This document shows, piece after piece, positions 1 through 9,118 of a DNA stretch of 64,000 nucleotides. The DNA is from Limnohabitans sp. DM1 (GTDB taxonomy: Bacteria; Pseudomonadota; Gammaproteobacteria; Burkholderiales; Burkholderiaceae_C). Numbering within the stretch: position 1 is the first letter of the stretch; each line of letters opens with the position of its first letter. The stretch spans positions 31,834 to 95,833 of the forward strand of contig NZ_CXOO01000048.1 of the NCBI RefSeq assembly GCF_001269385.1. The letters run 5' to 3'. The position numbers were made by a program, and so were the translations under genes. The notes under the pieces are model-generated. The model was not told the origin of the DNA. It worked only from the letters and a program-made list of their open reading frames with translations, and made no database searches.

Positions 1-430
1 CGATGTAAATCCAAGAGCCCGCCGTCATTTGCCCGTACATGAACAGGCCCTTGCGGTCGAGTTCGTTGAAGTGTTCCCAATTGGCCCATTTGGGTACGAG
101 GTTGGAGTTGGCAATCAGCACACGCGGCGCATTGGCGTGCGTCTTGAACACGCCCACCGGTTTGCCCGATTGAATGAGCAAGGACTCGTCTTCGTTCAGG
201 TCCTTGAGAGAAGCCAGGATTTGGTCAAAGCAGGCCCAGTCGCGGGCGGCGCGGCCAATGCCGCCGTACACCACCAGGCTTTGCGGGTTCTCGGCCACCT
301 CGGCGTCCAGGTTGTTCTGGACCATGCGGTAAGCGGCTTCGGTGACCCAGTTCTTGCAAGTGAGCGTGCTGCCACGCGGCGCACGCACCACGCGGGTCGG
401 GTCCAGGCGGGGGTCGATGGAGGGGGTCAT
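1..430 (-). CDS. hutU: Urocanate hydratase, N-terminal part
   Basis: Urocanate hydratase converts urocanate to imidazolone propionate, the second step of histidine breakdown in the cytoplasm, using tightly bound NAD. About 143 N-terminal residues are visible; the family is roughly 555 long, so the rest lies beyond the left edge. Recognisable blocks are [28 protein letters not shown] and [19 protein letters not shown], followed by [13 protein letters not shown] at the edge, all diagnostic of HutU. The ATG at 430 is preceded by AAGGAG. It follows hutH by 41 bases on the same strand, so it is the last visible gene of the hut operon. Identity is clear despite truncation. Confidence 0.95.
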   Translation of the reverse strand, partial: MTPSIDPRLDPTRVVRAPRGSTLTCKNWVTEAAYRMVQNNLDAEVAENPQSLVVYGGIGRAARDWACFDQILASLKDLNEDESLLIQSGKPVGVFKTHANAPRVLIANSNLVPKWANWEHFNELDRKGLFMYGQMTAGSWIYI

Positions 431-471
431 GGGGTCTCCTTGAGGATGAGCAATGGATACATAAAAGGCGT

Positions 472-2037
472 TCAGCGCAGGCCGGGCAAATCAAGGCCCG
501 AGCCGCATTGCAGCAAGCCACCGCTTTTGACCATGTCGATGGCCACTTGCATGTCGGGCTGGATGTGGCGGTCGTCGCTCAGGTGCGCTACGCGTGTGCG
601 CAGCAATGCCATGGCGCTGGCCAAGGGCGCACTGGTGTGCAGCGGCGCATGAAAGTCACAGCCCTGGGCCGCAGCCATCCATTCGATGCCGATCACCGCC
701 ATGGCGTTGTCGGCCATGGGCAGCAGGCGGCGTGCACCGTGCGCGGCCATGGACACATGGTCTTCCTGGTTGGCCGAGGTGGGGATGGAATCGACACTGG
801 CCGGGTAGGCGCGTTGCTTGTTTTCTGACACCAACGCCGCCGCTGTGACCTGCGGGATCATGAAGCCCGAATTGAGCCCCGGCTTGGGTGTGAGGAATGC
901 GGGCAGCCCCGACAGCGCCGGGTCCACCAGCATGGCGATGCGCCGCTCGGCCAAAGAGCCGATTTCGCAAATGGCCATGGCGATCATGTCGGCGGCAAAG
1001 GCCACCGGCTCGGCGTGGAAGTTGCCGCCGGACAGCGATTCGTCGGTGTCGCTGAAGATCAGCGGGTTGTCAGACACGCCATTGGCCTCGGTCTCCAGCA
1101 ACTGGGCGGCGTTGTGCAGCACATCGAAACACGCGCCCATGACCTGCGGCTGGCAGCGCAGGCAATACGGGTCTTGCACGCGCTCGTCCCCCTGCAAATG
1201 CGAGGCGCGGATGGCGCTGCCGCTGAGCAACTGGCGCAAGGCCTCTGCGGTGGCGATTTGCCCCCGGTGCTTGCGCAGGCGGTGGATGCGGGCATCAAAA
1301 GGCGCGTCCGATCCTTTGGCCGCATCGGTGGCCAAAGCACCGGTGAGCAGCGCCGACTGGAACAGGCGCTCGGCCTCGAACAAACCGGCCAATGCGTTGG
1401 CGGTGGAAAACTGCGTGCCATTGAGCAGGGCCAGCCCTTCTTTGGGCCCCAGCGTCACCGGGGTCAGGCCCACGCTGGCCAGCGCCTGTTGGGCGGGCAT
1501 GCGGCCTTGGGGCGTGTCGGCATCGCCCACGCCGATCATCACGGCGGTCATGTGCGCCAGCGGTGCCAGATCGCCCGAGGCCCCAACCGAGCCTTGCCCG
1601 GGCACCACCGGGATGATGCCCTTGGCCAGCATGGCCTCCAGCAACGCCAGCGTGGCCGGGCGAATGCCCGAAGCGCCTTGGGCCAGACTGGCAATTTTGA
1701 GCGCCATCATCAAACGGGTGATGGCCACCGGCGTGGCTTCGCCCACACCCGCCGCATGCGAGAGCACGATGTTGCGTTGCAGGGTTTCCAAGTCTTCGGC
1801 CGGAATGCGCACACTGGCCAGCTTGCCAAAGCCGGTGTTGATGCCGTACACCGGCTCGCCCTTGGCCACGATGCGGGCCACGCTGTCGGCACTGGCTTGA
1901 ATCGCCGTGGCGCAAGCCGTGTCCAGCACGGGCGTAGCGCCCCGGTAAATGGCGCACCAATCGGCCAAAGGCACCTGGCCGGGAATGAGGTTCAAAAATG
2001 TGTGTGTCATGTGCTGGGTGCTGAAGGGATGGGTCAT
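472..2037 (-). CDS. hutH: Histidine ammonia-lyase
   Basis: Histidine ammonia-lyase removes ammonia from L-histidine to give urocanate, the first step of the hut pathway. The Ala-Ser-Gly triad that forms the MIO cofactor is seen in [15 protein letters not shown] at about residues 149-163, and [11 protein letters not shown] near residue 64 is a family hallmark. Length is 521 residues from the ATG at 2037, or 512 from the ATG at 2010; the second start puts the triad near residue 144, closer to characterised enzymes, and neither has a strong ribosome site. The frame stays open further upstream only because it runs through a hairpin repeat, so longer starts are unlikely. It lies between hutC and hutU in one transcription direction. 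Confidence 0.95.
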   Translation of the reverse strand: MTHPFSTQHMTHTFLNLIPGQVPLADWCAIYRGATPVLDTACATAIQASADSVARIVAKGEPVYGINTGFGKLASVRIPAEDLETLQRNIVLSHAAGVGEATPVAITRLMMALKIASLAQGASGIRPATLALLEAMLAKGIIPVVPGQGSVGASGDLAPLAHMTAVMIGVGDADTPQGRMPAQQALASVGLTPVTLGPKEGLALLNGTQFSTANALAGLFEAERLFQSALLTGALATDAAKGSDAPFDARIHRLRKHRGQIATAEALRQLLSGSAIRASHLQGDERVQDPYCLRCQPQVMGACFDVLHNAAQLLETEANGVSDNPLIFSDTDESLSGGNFHAEPVAFAADMIAMAICEIGSLAERRIAMLVDPALSGLPAFLTPKPGLNSGFMIPQVTAAALVSENKQRAYPASVDSIPTSANQEDHVSMAAHGARRLLPMADNAMAVIGIEWMAAAQGCDFHAPLHTSAPLASAMALLRTRVAHLSDDRHIQPDMQVAIDMVKSGGLLQCGSGLDLPGLR

Positions 2038-2100
2038 GACCAGCTTATTCAGCCAGCCTGTTGAAGTCTTGAGCGAAAGGCCTGTCGCAGGAGTCTTGTT

Positions 2101-2174
2101 GTAGGAGCCCACCCTGTGGGCGATGGGCGTGGCACACGCCCCCTGAAACCATCGCCCACGGGGTGGGCTCCTAC
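2101..2174. repeat. HE-1 hairpin element, single copy
   Basis: This 74-base inverted repeat begins GTAGGAGCCCACCC and ends with the reverse complement. Inside are three hairpins: GCCCAC-CCT-GTGGGC, GGGCGTG-GCA-CACGCCC and GCCCAC-GGG-GTGGGC. The same family occurs at 18393, 18564, 18735, 22612, 37541, 37724 and 48807. This copy sits inside the hut operon between hutC and hutH, where it could affect readthrough or RNA stability. Confidence 0.9.
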
Positions 2175-2245
2175 AGGGGAGGCTACTCGGGTGAAACGGG
2201 GGAGAAAACGCGCAAACATCAAAGGCCTTATGAATCGTGCAGGCA

Positions 2246-3097
2246 TCAGGTCGACATCGGGTTGCCACTGGCGCTGTAACGGCTGCCCAGGCGGTAGCGG
2301 CTGGCCGGGTGCAGGCAGCGCACCAAGGTCACCGGCACGCCTTGCGTCCAGGTGCGGCGCGTGAGCAGCAAGCAGGGCTCAGCCGCATCCATCTGCAGGC
2401 GCTGCGCTTGCTCGGGCGTGGGCAGCACCGCATCGACCACATGTTCGATTTCGTCAAACGGCACGGTGCGCACCAAAAACTCGGACGGCTGCTGCTGCGT
2501 GAAATCTTGCTGCGCAAAGTCGGGCACCACCTGCGGGTTGACAAAGCGGTCTTCGAGCTGAATGGGCACACCATCTTCCAGGTGCACACACACCGAATGG
2601 AACACCGACTCGCCGGTGCGCACATTCAGGGCGGCGGCCACTTCCAGGGTGGCGGCCACACGTTCGACCACCAGCATTTGGCAGGCGTAGTCGTGGCCGC
2701 GTTGGCGAATTTCGCTGGCCAGGTTGACGATTTGCAGCAAGTTGGACTGCGGTTTTTGTTCGGCCACAAAACTGCCCACACCGGCCACGCGCACGATGCG
2801 CCCCTGCGTCACCAACTCGCGCAAGGCCCGGTTGACGGTCATGCGCGAGATGCCAAACTGCGCCACCAGTTCGTGCTCGGACGGCAGGCGGTCACCCGCA
2901 CGCAGTGTGCCGTCCTGAATCTGGCGGGCAATGTGGTCCTTGACCTGCTGGAACAAGGCCACATCGCCCGAGGCCGGCCGCGCCGCACGCGCTTTGTGCG
3001 GGCGGTGGGCGTTGGCCTTTTCGTTGGCCGTGTCAGTGGCCTTGTCAGTCACCATGTGTGCGGCCAACTGGGCGGGAGAAGGATCAAGGCGGGTCAT
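2246..3097 (-). CDS. hutC: HutC, GntR-family repressor of histidine utilisation
   Basis: HutC proteins repress hut genes and are released by urocanate. The protein has 283 residues from the ATG at 3097; the frame extends upstream only from a TTG. A GntR winged helix-turn-helix covers about residues 45-112 ([21 protein letters not shown] is its recognition region), and a UTRA ligand-binding domain fills about 125-270. The first 44 residues are a polar extension rich in Lys, Asp and Ala. The gene lies within the operon it is expected to control, between the transporter and hutH, which implies autoregulation. Two TTGTATAGACA sites upstream of the operon are good operator candidates. Confidence 0.92.
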   Translation of the reverse strand: MTRLDPSPAQLAAHMVTDKATDTANEKANAHRPHKARAARPASGDVALFQQVKDHIARQIQDGTLRAGDRLPSEHELVAQFGISRMTVNRALRELVTQGRIVRVAGVGSFVAEQKPQSNLLQIVNLASEIRQRGHDYACQMLVVERVAATLEVAAALNVRTGESVFHSVCVHLEDGVPIQLEDRFVNPQVVPDFAQQDFTQQQPSEFLVRTVPFDEIEHVVDAVLPTPEQAQRLQMDAAEPCLLLTRRTWTQGVPVTLVRCLHPASRYRLGSRYSASGNPMST

Positions 3098-3133
3098 GAA
3101 GGGCGTCGGTTTCAAAGCAACGTGAAAGCCGAC

Positions 3134-3916
3134 TCAGTGCAGATCGGTGGCCATGGCTTCGGCACGAATTTCTTCGGTCAGCCGCGCCTTGAGGGCCATG
3201 AACTCGGGCGAGGTCTTGATCGTGTAATGCCGGGGGTGCGGAAAGTCCACCGCCAGCTCGGTCTTGATGCGGCCGGGCCGGGCGCTGAACACCGCCACGC
3301 GGTTGGCCATGAAGATGGCTTCGTCGATGTCGTGCGTGACGAACAGCACGGTTTTTTGCGCCGACTCCCAAATGCCCAAGAGCAGCTCTTGCATCAACAC
3401 GCGGGTCTGGTTGTCCAGGGCGCCAAAGGGCTCGTCGAGCAACAAAATTTTGGGGTCGTTGGCCAGCGCCCGTGCAATCGCGGTGCGCTGCTGCATGCCA
3501 CCCGAAAGTTGCTTGGGAAAGTGCTGCTCAAACCCTCGCAAGCCCACTTTGGCGATGAAGTAGTCGGCCCGCTCTTTTTGCTCGCGCTCGGGCATGCCGC
3601 GTTCGCGCAGGCCAAAGCGGATGTTTTGCTCGATGGTCAGCCACGGAAACAGCGTGTAGCTCTGAAACACCATGCCCCGGTCGGCCCCCGGGCCTTGTAC
3701 CGGTGCACCGTCCAGCAGCACCTGCCCGGTGGTGGGCTGGTCCAGCCCCGCCACGATGCGCAGCAAGGTCGATTTGCCGCAGCCCGATGGCCCGAGGATG
3801 GTGACGAAATCGTTTTCGCGCACCTCAAAATCCACCGGCGTGAGCGCCTGGGTTGTTTGGCCTTTGGGCGAAGTGAAGACGCGCGAGACGCCTTGAATGG
3901 ACAGTTGGCTGCTCAC
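3134..3916 (-). CDS. ABC transporter ATP-binding protein (NitT/TauT type)
   Basis: This is the ATPase subunit of an importer at the inner face of the membrane. It has 260 residues. Visible motifs are Walker A GPSGCGKST (42-50), Q-loop Gln 85, signature LSGGMQQR (137-144), Walker B ILLLDEPFGALD (157-168) and the H-loop His 195. The sequence type is the nitrate/taurine/aliphatic sulfonate branch. Its start overlaps the permease stop by four bases, showing translational coupling. Placement between the transporter genes and hutC suggests uptake of histidine, urocanate or a related imidazole, but the substrate is inferred from context only. Confidence 0.9.
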   Translation of the reverse strand: MSSQLSIQGVSRVFTSPKGQTTQALTPVDFEVRENDFVTILGPSGCGKSTLLRIVAGLDQPTTGQVLLDGAPVQGPGADRGMVFQSYTLFPWLTIEQNIRFGLRERGMPEREQKERADYFIAKVGLRGFEQHFPKQLSGGMQQRTAIARALANDPKILLLDEPFGALDNQTRVLMQELLLGIWESAQKTVLFVTHDIDEAIFMANRVAVFSARPGRIKTELAVDFPHPRHYTIKTSPEFMALKARLTEEIRAEAMATDLH

Positions 3917-4746
3917 AGTGAACTCCAGGCAAACAGGCGGCGGTTGAGCGCCTTGAACGCAAAGTCAGACACCAGCCCAATGAGGCCGATGACGATGATG
4001 CCGAAGATGATCTGCCCCGTATTCAAGAGCGCCTGGCTGTCGGTGATCATGTGGCCAATGCCCGAGGACGAGCCGATCAACTCGGCCACGATCACATAGG
4101 TCCAGGCCCAGCCCAGCACCAGTCGCAAAATTTCAGCGATCTCGGGCGCAGCACCCGGAATCAACACACGCTTGACGATGCCCGCCGGATTGGCCCCCAA
4201 GGTGTAGGCGGCTTCGACCAGGTCACGCCGGGCCGCGCCCACACACACCGCCACCATCAGCACGATCTGGAAGACCGAGCCGATGAAGATCACCAGCACT
4301 TTTTGCAACTCGCCAATGCCCGCCCAAAGGATCAACAAAGGAATAAAGGCCGACGCAGGCAAATAGCGGCAAAACGACACAAAGGGTTCGAGGAAGGCCT
4401 CCACCCCTTTGTGCGCCCCCATCGCAATGCCCAGCGGCACGGCGATCAGGCTGGCCAAAATGAAGCCGGCCAGCACGCGCCAGATCGTCATGCCGATGTC
4501 GAACATGAAGTTGAATTCGGTGAACAAAAGCACCGCCTCTTGCACCATGGTCACCGGGCTGGCCAAAAAGGTGGGCGACACATAACCGCCCAGCGTGAAA
4601 AACGCCCAGACGGCAAAGAACAGGATGAAAAAACCAATGCCCAGCACCCACCGCGACTGCGCACGCACCGGCTCCAGCGGGGCCAGTGCGCGGCGGCGTG
4701 GCCGCACGGTGGTCGGGCGTGTCGAAGTCGGGTGTGTGGTGGCCAT
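3913..4746 (-). CDS. ABC transporter permease (NitT/TauT type)
   Basis: This is an integral membrane permease of a binding-protein-dependent importer, 277 residues from the ATG at 4746. A basic, Pro/Thr-rich N-terminus is followed by about six hydrophobic segments. The conserved cytoplasmic loop contacting the ATPase is visible as YTLGANPAGIVKRVLIPGAA. The frame can be extended to a TTG at 4773, but that would overlap the preceding gene by 23 bases, so I prefer the ATG. It begins four bases after the binding-protein stop and overlaps the ATPase start. Confidence 0.9.
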   Translation of the reverse strand: MATTHPTSTRPTTVRPRRRALAPLEPVRAQSRWVLGIGFFILFFAVWAFFTLGGYVSPTFLASPVTMVQEAVLLFTEFNFMFDIGMTIWRVLAGFILASLIAVPLGIAMGAHKGVEAFLEPFVSFCRYLPASAFIPLLILWAGIGELQKVLVIFIGSVFQIVLMVAVCVGAARRDLVEAAYTLGANPAGIVKRVLIPGAAPEIAEILRLVLGWAWTYVIVAELIGSSSGIGHMITDSQALLNTGQIIFGIIVIGLIGLVSDFAFKALNRRLFAWSSL

Positions 4747-4750
4747 GGCT

Positions 4751-5716
4751 TTACTTGATGAAGCTGGTGTCAAACATGGCGTTGAAGTCGGTCGGTGCTT
4801 TGCGGATCACACCGGCCTCCAGCAAGATGGTGGCAGCGTCTTTCATGAAGCTTTGCAGCTCGCCTGCAAAAAACTTCTGGTTGGCGGCTTTGTCTTGCCA
4901 GCGCAGGAAAGCCGAGGACTTGGCAAAGGCCTCGCCGGTTTGCTTGACGGCCGCGCCCATGATCTCGTTGGACTTGGCCGGGTCGGCCTTGATCATCTCC
5001 AGCGCGTCAAAGTAAGCATTGGCAAGGCTTTGTGCGGCCTTGGGGTTGGCCTTGAGCCACTCGGGGGCGCAGCCCACGGTGTCCATGACCATGGGGTAGT
5101 CGAGTGTGGTGGCCAAAATCTTGCCCGCCTGCGGGTTGGCACGCACGGTGGACAGGTAGGGCTCGTAGGTCATGGCGGCGTCGTTTTGACCGGCCACAAA
5201 GGACTGTGCGGCTGCCTGGGGTGACAAGGTGCTGAGCTTGACGTCTTTCAGGCTCATGCCGTTTTTGCTCAGCATCCAGGCCAGGCCAAAGAAAGGCGCG
5301 GTGCCGGGGGCGTCCACGCCAATGGTCTTGCCCTTGAGGTCGGCAAAGTTGTTGATGTTGCCGCGCACCGCGATGCCGTCCGCACCAAAGGACTTGTCCA
5401 TCTGGAAAATCTGCACGATGGGCACGCCATTGGTGTTCCAGGCCACATGCGTTTCCACCGTGGTGGCCGCGCACTGAATGGCCTTGGAAGCCAGGGCCAG
5501 GTGGCGGTCTTTCTGGGGGATCATTTTCAGCTCCACATCCAGGCCGTGTTTCTTGAACAAACCGGCCTTGTCGGCCAGGGTCAGCGGGGCAAAGCCGGTC
5601 CAGCCGGACATGCCCAAAGCGAGCTTGACCTCTTGGGCCTGGGCGGGGACCGCCAACGTGGCGGCGAAGGCACCGGCCAGGATCAGCGATGCGAATTTGA
5701 CAGGGGATTTGCGCAT
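4751..5716 (-). CDS. ABC transporter substrate-binding protein (NMT1/THI5-like)
   Basis: This is a periplasmic solute-binding protein of 321 residues, first gene of the hut-linked operon. The N-terminus has basic residues, a hydrophobic stretch and a signal peptidase site after AQA near residue 28. The mature region starts with a beta strand followed by SGWTGFAPLTLADKAGLFKK, typical of the NMT1/SsuA fold. The ATG at 5716 has AAGGAG nine bases upstream; the longer GTG start has no such site. Classical hut loci use other transporters (HutT permease or HutXWV), so this pairing is noteworthy. The substrate is probably histidine or urocanate, by context. Confidence 0.88.
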   Translation of the reverse strand: MRKSPVKFASLILAGAFAATLAVPAQAQEVKLALGMSGWTGFAPLTLADKAGLFKKHGLDVELKMIPQKDRHLALASKAIQCAATTVETHVAWNTNGVPIVQIFQMDKSFGADGIAVRGNINNFADLKGKTIGVDAPGTAPFFGLAWMLSKNGMSLKDVKLSTLSPQAAAQSFVAGQNDAAMTYEPYLSTVRANPQAGKILATTLDYPMVMDTVGCAPEWLKANPKAAQSLANAYFDALEMIKADPAKSNEIMGAAVKQTGEAFAKSSAFLRWQDKAANQKFFAGELQSFMKDAATILLEAGVIRKAPTDFNAMFDTSFIK

Positions 5717-5805
5717 GAAGGAACTCCTTGTGTTGACCACGACCAGCAGGTTTGAAGCATGCGTGGCCGAAAACCGAAGACTCAGGGTAAGGCCGTCAGC
5801 TGTAC

Positions 5806-5816
5806 TTGTATAGACA
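5806..5816 (+). promoter_or_regulatory. Candidate HutC operator 1
   Basis: The sequence CTTGTATAGACAGG contains TTGTATAGACA, an imperfect TGT-N4-ACA palindrome of the kind bound by GntR/HutC repressors. It lies about 90 bases upstream of the first gene of the hut-linked operon. Assignment rests on motif shape, position and the second copy at 5941. Confidence 0.55.
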
Positions 5817-5940
5817 GGATGGACTCAAGAAAAACCGTGCAGCACATTCACATGAACCCTTTCACAGCAATGGACTGCAACAGCATCTCACATCATGCGC
5901 CCGCAGTCCACCCCAAGCATCAGTGCATGCACCATCTTGT

Positions 5941-5951
5941 TGTCTATACAA
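5941..5951 (-). promoter_or_regulatory. Candidate HutC operator 2
   Basis: TGTCTATACAA is the exact reverse complement of the 11-base core at 5806-5816. The two sites face each other with centres about 135 bases apart, an arrangement that would suit repression with DNA looping or two promoters. Confidence 0.5.
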
Positions 5952-5997
5952 ATAAATGCTATTGAATGGCACATTGAAGTGTGAGACATGTCATCTT

Positions 5998-6387
5998 GTA
6001 GGTCGGCACTCGCAGAGTCCGACGTTAGGGGTTTGGGCACAGGCCCCTGTCGGGGTCTTCGACCACCGACCTACGAACCGCCATTCAGTAGGTCGGTACT
6101 CGCAGAGTCCGACGTTATGGGTTTGGGCACAGGCCCCTGTCGGGGTCTTCGACCACCGACCTGCGAACCGCCATCCTGTAGGTCGGCACTCGCAGAGTCC
6201 GACGTTAGGGGTTTGGGCACAGGCCCCTGTCGGGGTCTTCGACCGCCGACCTACGAACCGCCATTCAGTAGGTCGGCACTCGCAGAGTCCGACGTTATGG
6301 GTTTCGGCGCAGGCCCATGTCGGGGTCTTCGACCGCCGACCTGCGAACCGCCATTTTGTAGGTCGGCACTCGCAGAGTCCGACGTTT
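5998..6387 (+). repeat. Tandem HE-2 hairpin array A, 90-bp units
   Basis: Units starting at 5998, 6088, 6178, 6268 and 6358 (the last truncated) repeat with a period of exactly 90 bases. Each unit opens GTAGGTCGG and closes CCGACCTAC, and holds two hairpins with fixed outer arms GTCGG/CCGAC and inner arms ACTC/GAGT or GGTC/GACC. Because 90 is divisible by three, forward frames stay open across the array and fuse artificially to the gene at 6550. The 833 bases between 5717 and 6549 hold only the operators, this array and a leader. Confidence 0.93.
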
Positions 6388-6549
6388 CACAGCAAACCAA
6401 GGGCATTCCCTGAGTTCTGGAATCCGAAAGCCCCGCTTTGGCAATCGCAGATTGTTCAAAATCTGTGGGCACAGCAAGATATAAATCAACCCTCCGGTGG
6501 TGATGCCGCCCATGACGGGTGCGCACCCCGAGCTTCCCCAGGAGAACAC

Positions 6550-7470
6550 ATGAGCAGTACAGGATTGGTCCAGGACAAGGTGGTCGTGGTCACCGGCGCA
6601 GGCGGCGGCATTGGCCGCGACATTGCGCTGGCCATGGCGCGTGAAGGCGCCAAGGTGGTGGTCAACGACATTGGCGCGTCGGTGTCGGGCGAAGGCCAGG
6701 ATGCAGGCCCCGCACAAAAAGTGGTGGACGAAATCCAAGCCATGGGCGGTCAGGCAGCGGCGAACACCGACAGCGTGTCGGATGCCACAGGCGCGGCCCG
6801 CATCATCCAGACGGCCATCGACAGCTTTGGCCGCATCGACGTGGTGGTCAACAACGCAGGCATCTTGCGCGACCGCTTCTTCCACAAGATGAGCATGGAC
6901 GAGTGGGACGCCGTGCTCAAGGTGCACCTGTACGGCGCTTTCTACGTCAGCCGCGCTGCCGCTCCGCACTTCAAGGAGCAGGAAAGCGGCAACTACATCC
7001 ACATGACCTCGACCTCGGGGCTGGTGGGCAACTTTGGCCAGGCCAACTACTCGGCGGCCAAGCTGGGCGTGACCGCGCTGTCCAAGTCGATCGCGCTCGA
7101 CATGCAAAAGTTCAACGTGCGCTCCAACTGCATTTCGCCCTTCGCCTGGAGCCGCATGATCGGTTCGATCCCGACCGAGACGCCCGAAGAGCAAGCCCGC
7201 GTCGAGCGCATCAAGCAGATGACGCCCGCCAAGATCGCGCCCATGGCCGTGGCCCTGGCCAGCGACGCCTCGGCCCATGTGAATGGCCAGGTCTTTGCCG
7301 TGCGCAACAACGAAATCTTTTTGATGAGCCAGCCGCGCCCCATCCGCTCGGTGCACCGCAGCGAGGGCTGGACGCCGCAGTCGGTGCTGGACCAAGCCAT
7401 GCCCGCCCTCAAGTCCAGTTTCTTTGACCTGGAGCGTTCGGGCGACGTGTTCAGCTGGGACCCGATCTGA
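6550..7470 (+). CDS. SDR-family NAD(P)-dependent oxidoreductase
   Basis: This is a short-chain dehydrogenase/reductase of 306 residues. It shows the cofactor motif TGAGGGIG (15-22), NNAG (101-104) and the catalytic Ser 156, Tyr 167 and Lys 171. The extended C-terminal part and the VVNDIGASVSGEG stretch resemble the 3-hydroxyacyl-CoA dehydrogenase domains of multifunctional beta-oxidation enzymes, so oxidation of a 3-hydroxyacyl-CoA is likely. The ATG at 6550 has AGGAG seven bases upstream; upstream in-frame codons come from the repeat array and are not credible. It is the first gene of a plus-strand operon. Confidence 0.88.
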   Translation: MSSTGLVQDKVVVVTGAGGGIGRDIALAMAREGAKVVVNDIGASVSGEGQDAGPAQKVVDEIQAMGGQAAANTDSVSDATGAARIIQTAIDSFGRIDVVVNNAGILRDRFFHKMSMDEWDAVLKVHLYGAFYVSRAAAPHFKEQESGNYIHMTSTSGLVGNFGQANYSAAKLGVTALSKSIALDMQKFNVRSNCISPFAWSRMIGSIPTETPEEQARVERIKQMTPAKIAPMAVALASDASAHVNGQVFAVRNNEIFLMSQPRPIRSVHRSEGWTPQSVLDQAMPALKSSFFDLERSGDVFSWDPI

Positions 7471-7474
7471 GGCG

Positions 7475-9100
7475 ATGACCATGCGTTCAGAAATCAAAAA
7501 TTCAGGCGTGTTTGCGCAGCACCAAGCCGCCCTGGCCGAAGGCCGCTTTCTGATCCAGCAGTGCGGTGATTGCAGTCAGCACATTTACTTTCCGCGTGAG
7601 GTCTGTCCGCACTGCGGCAGCAACCATGTGGCGTTGGTGGCCCCCACGGGCCTGGGCACGGTGTATTCGGTCACCACGGTGCGCCGCAAGCCCGACGCGG
7701 GTGGCGACTACAACGTCTGCCTGATCGACCTTGACGAAGGCGTGCGCTTGATGGCCCGCGTGGACATGGACCCTGTTGACGCCGTGCAGGTGGGCCAGCG
7801 GGTGCAGGCCCGTGTGGAGGTCGACAAAGGCCAAGGCGTGGTGGTGTTTGACCCGGTCAGCACTGCGGCTGCCTCGGCCAAGCCCGTGCCCCGTGGCCCG
7901 GCCGCATCGGCAGCGGTGCATTCGTCCACCGGCCTCAAGGCCTTGCGCGGCAGCGCCGCCATCGCGGGCGTGGCCACCTTTGGCTGTGGCGAAGCCACGG
8001 GTTTTAGCGAGATGGAAGTGTTGGCCTGTGCCGCACACGCCGCGGTGGCCGATGCAGGACTCAAGATGAGCGACATCGACGGCCTGTGCACCGCCAGTGT
8101 GTTGTCCACCATGTGGCCGATGCCGGTGACCGAGTATTTGGGCATCAACCCCCGCTACATCAACGGCACCATGCTCGGAGGCTCCAGCTTTGTGGCGCAC
8201 CTCTTGCCCGCCATGATGGCTTTGCAGTCGGGCCAGTGCAACGCGGTGCTGGTGTGCTACGGCAGCACGCAGCGCACCAGCACCTTTGGCCGTGCCGAGA
8301 TCGCGCAGGCCCGCCGCGTGATGGACCCGCAGCCTTACGAAACCCCCTACGCCCCGATACAACCGCTGAGCGCCTACGCGCTGGCCACGCAGCGGCACAT
8401 GCACCAGTACGGCACCACCCGCCGCCAGCTGGCCGAAGTGGCCGTAGCCGCACGCGCCTGGGCGCAGCGCAACCCCGAAGCCTTCATGCGCGAGCCGCTG
8501 TCCATTGACGACGTGCTCAAGGCCCGCATGGTGTCCGACCCCTTGTCCGTGCGTGACTGCTGTTTGGTGACCGACGGCGGCGGCGCTTTTGTGCTGGTGC
8601 GCGCCGACCGTGCGCGCGACCTGCCCCAAAAGCCGGTCTACGTGTTGGGCAACGCCACCGCCAACTGGAACCGCCAGGTCTCGTCCATGCACGACCTCAC
8701 CGTCACCTCGGCCAGCCAGTCGGGGCGCGAAGCCTTTGCCATGGCGGGCCTCATGCCCGCCGACATGAACGTGGTGCAGCTGTACGACGCCTTCACCATC
8801 AACACCTTGCTTTTTCTGGAAGACCTGGGCTTTTGCAAAAAAGGCGAAGGCGGCGCATTTGTCGAAGGCGGTGCGATCGCGCCCGGTGGCCGCCTGGCGG
8901 TCAACACCAACGGCGGCGGTCTGTCGTGCACGCACCCGGGCATGTACGGCATCTTCACCGTGATCGAAGCTGTGCGCCAGTTGCGCGGCGAAGGCGGCGA
9001 GCGCCAAGTGCCCGGCGTGCAGACCGCGCTGGCCCACGGCAACGGCGGCACGCTGTCGAGCCAGTCCACGGCCATCCTCGGCACTTTTGAGACTTTGTAA
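7475..9100 (+). CDS. Fusion of DUF35 zinc-ribbon/OB domain and thiolase-like domain
   Basis: The 541-residue protein joins two modules usually made separately. Residues 1-130 carry a rubredoxin-like zinc ribbon (Cys 30, 33, 44, 47) and an OB fold of the DUF35 type. Residues about 155-541 form a thiolase-like domain with a C-terminal GGGLSCTHPG block (Cys 485, His 487). Where thiolases carry the nucleophilic Cys, this protein has MLGGSSF (about 233-239), so that Cys appears to be missing. Such partners act in thiolytic or retro-aldol cleavage of side-chain CoA esters (Ltp2/ChsH2, BbsA/BbsB). The start is ATG 7475 or 7481, just after the SDR stop. Confidence 0.85.
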   Translation: MTMRSEIKNSGVFAQHQAALAEGRFLIQQCGDCSQHIYFPREVCPHCGSNHVALVAPTGLGTVYSVTTVRRKPDAGGDYNVCLIDLDEGVRLMARVDMDPVDAVQVGQRVQARVEVDKGQGVVVFDPVSTAAASAKPVPRGPAASAAVHSSTGLKALRGSAAIAGVATFGCGEATGFSEMEVLACAAHAAVADAGLKMSDIDGLCTASVLSTMWPMPVTEYLGINPRYINGTMLGGSSFVAHLLPAMMALQSGQCNAVLVCYGSTQRTSTFGRAEIAQARRVMDPQPYETPYAPIQPLSAYALATQRHMHQYGTTRRQLAEVAVAARAWAQRNPEAFMREPLSIDDVLKARMVSDPLSVRDCCLVTDGGGAFVLVRADRARDLPQKPVYVLGNATANWNRQVSSMHDLTVTSASQSGREAFAMAGLMPADMNVVQLYDAFTINTLLFLEDLGFCKKGEGGAFVEGGAIAPGGRLAVNTNGGGLSCTHPGMYGIFTVIEAVRQLRGEGGERQVPGVQTALAHGNGGTLSSQSTAILGTFETL

Positions 9101-9118
9101 ATTCATCACCCACAAGCC

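Noticed and set aside
2038..2268. N-terminal extension of hutH to 598 residues
   Set aside because: The extra residues are encoded by a hairpin element and start with GTG; homologs begin near the ATG at 2037 or 2010.
2237..4099. A 620-codon open frame on the plus strand
   Set aside because: It is antisense to hutC and the ABC ATPase gene and shows no recognisable domain.
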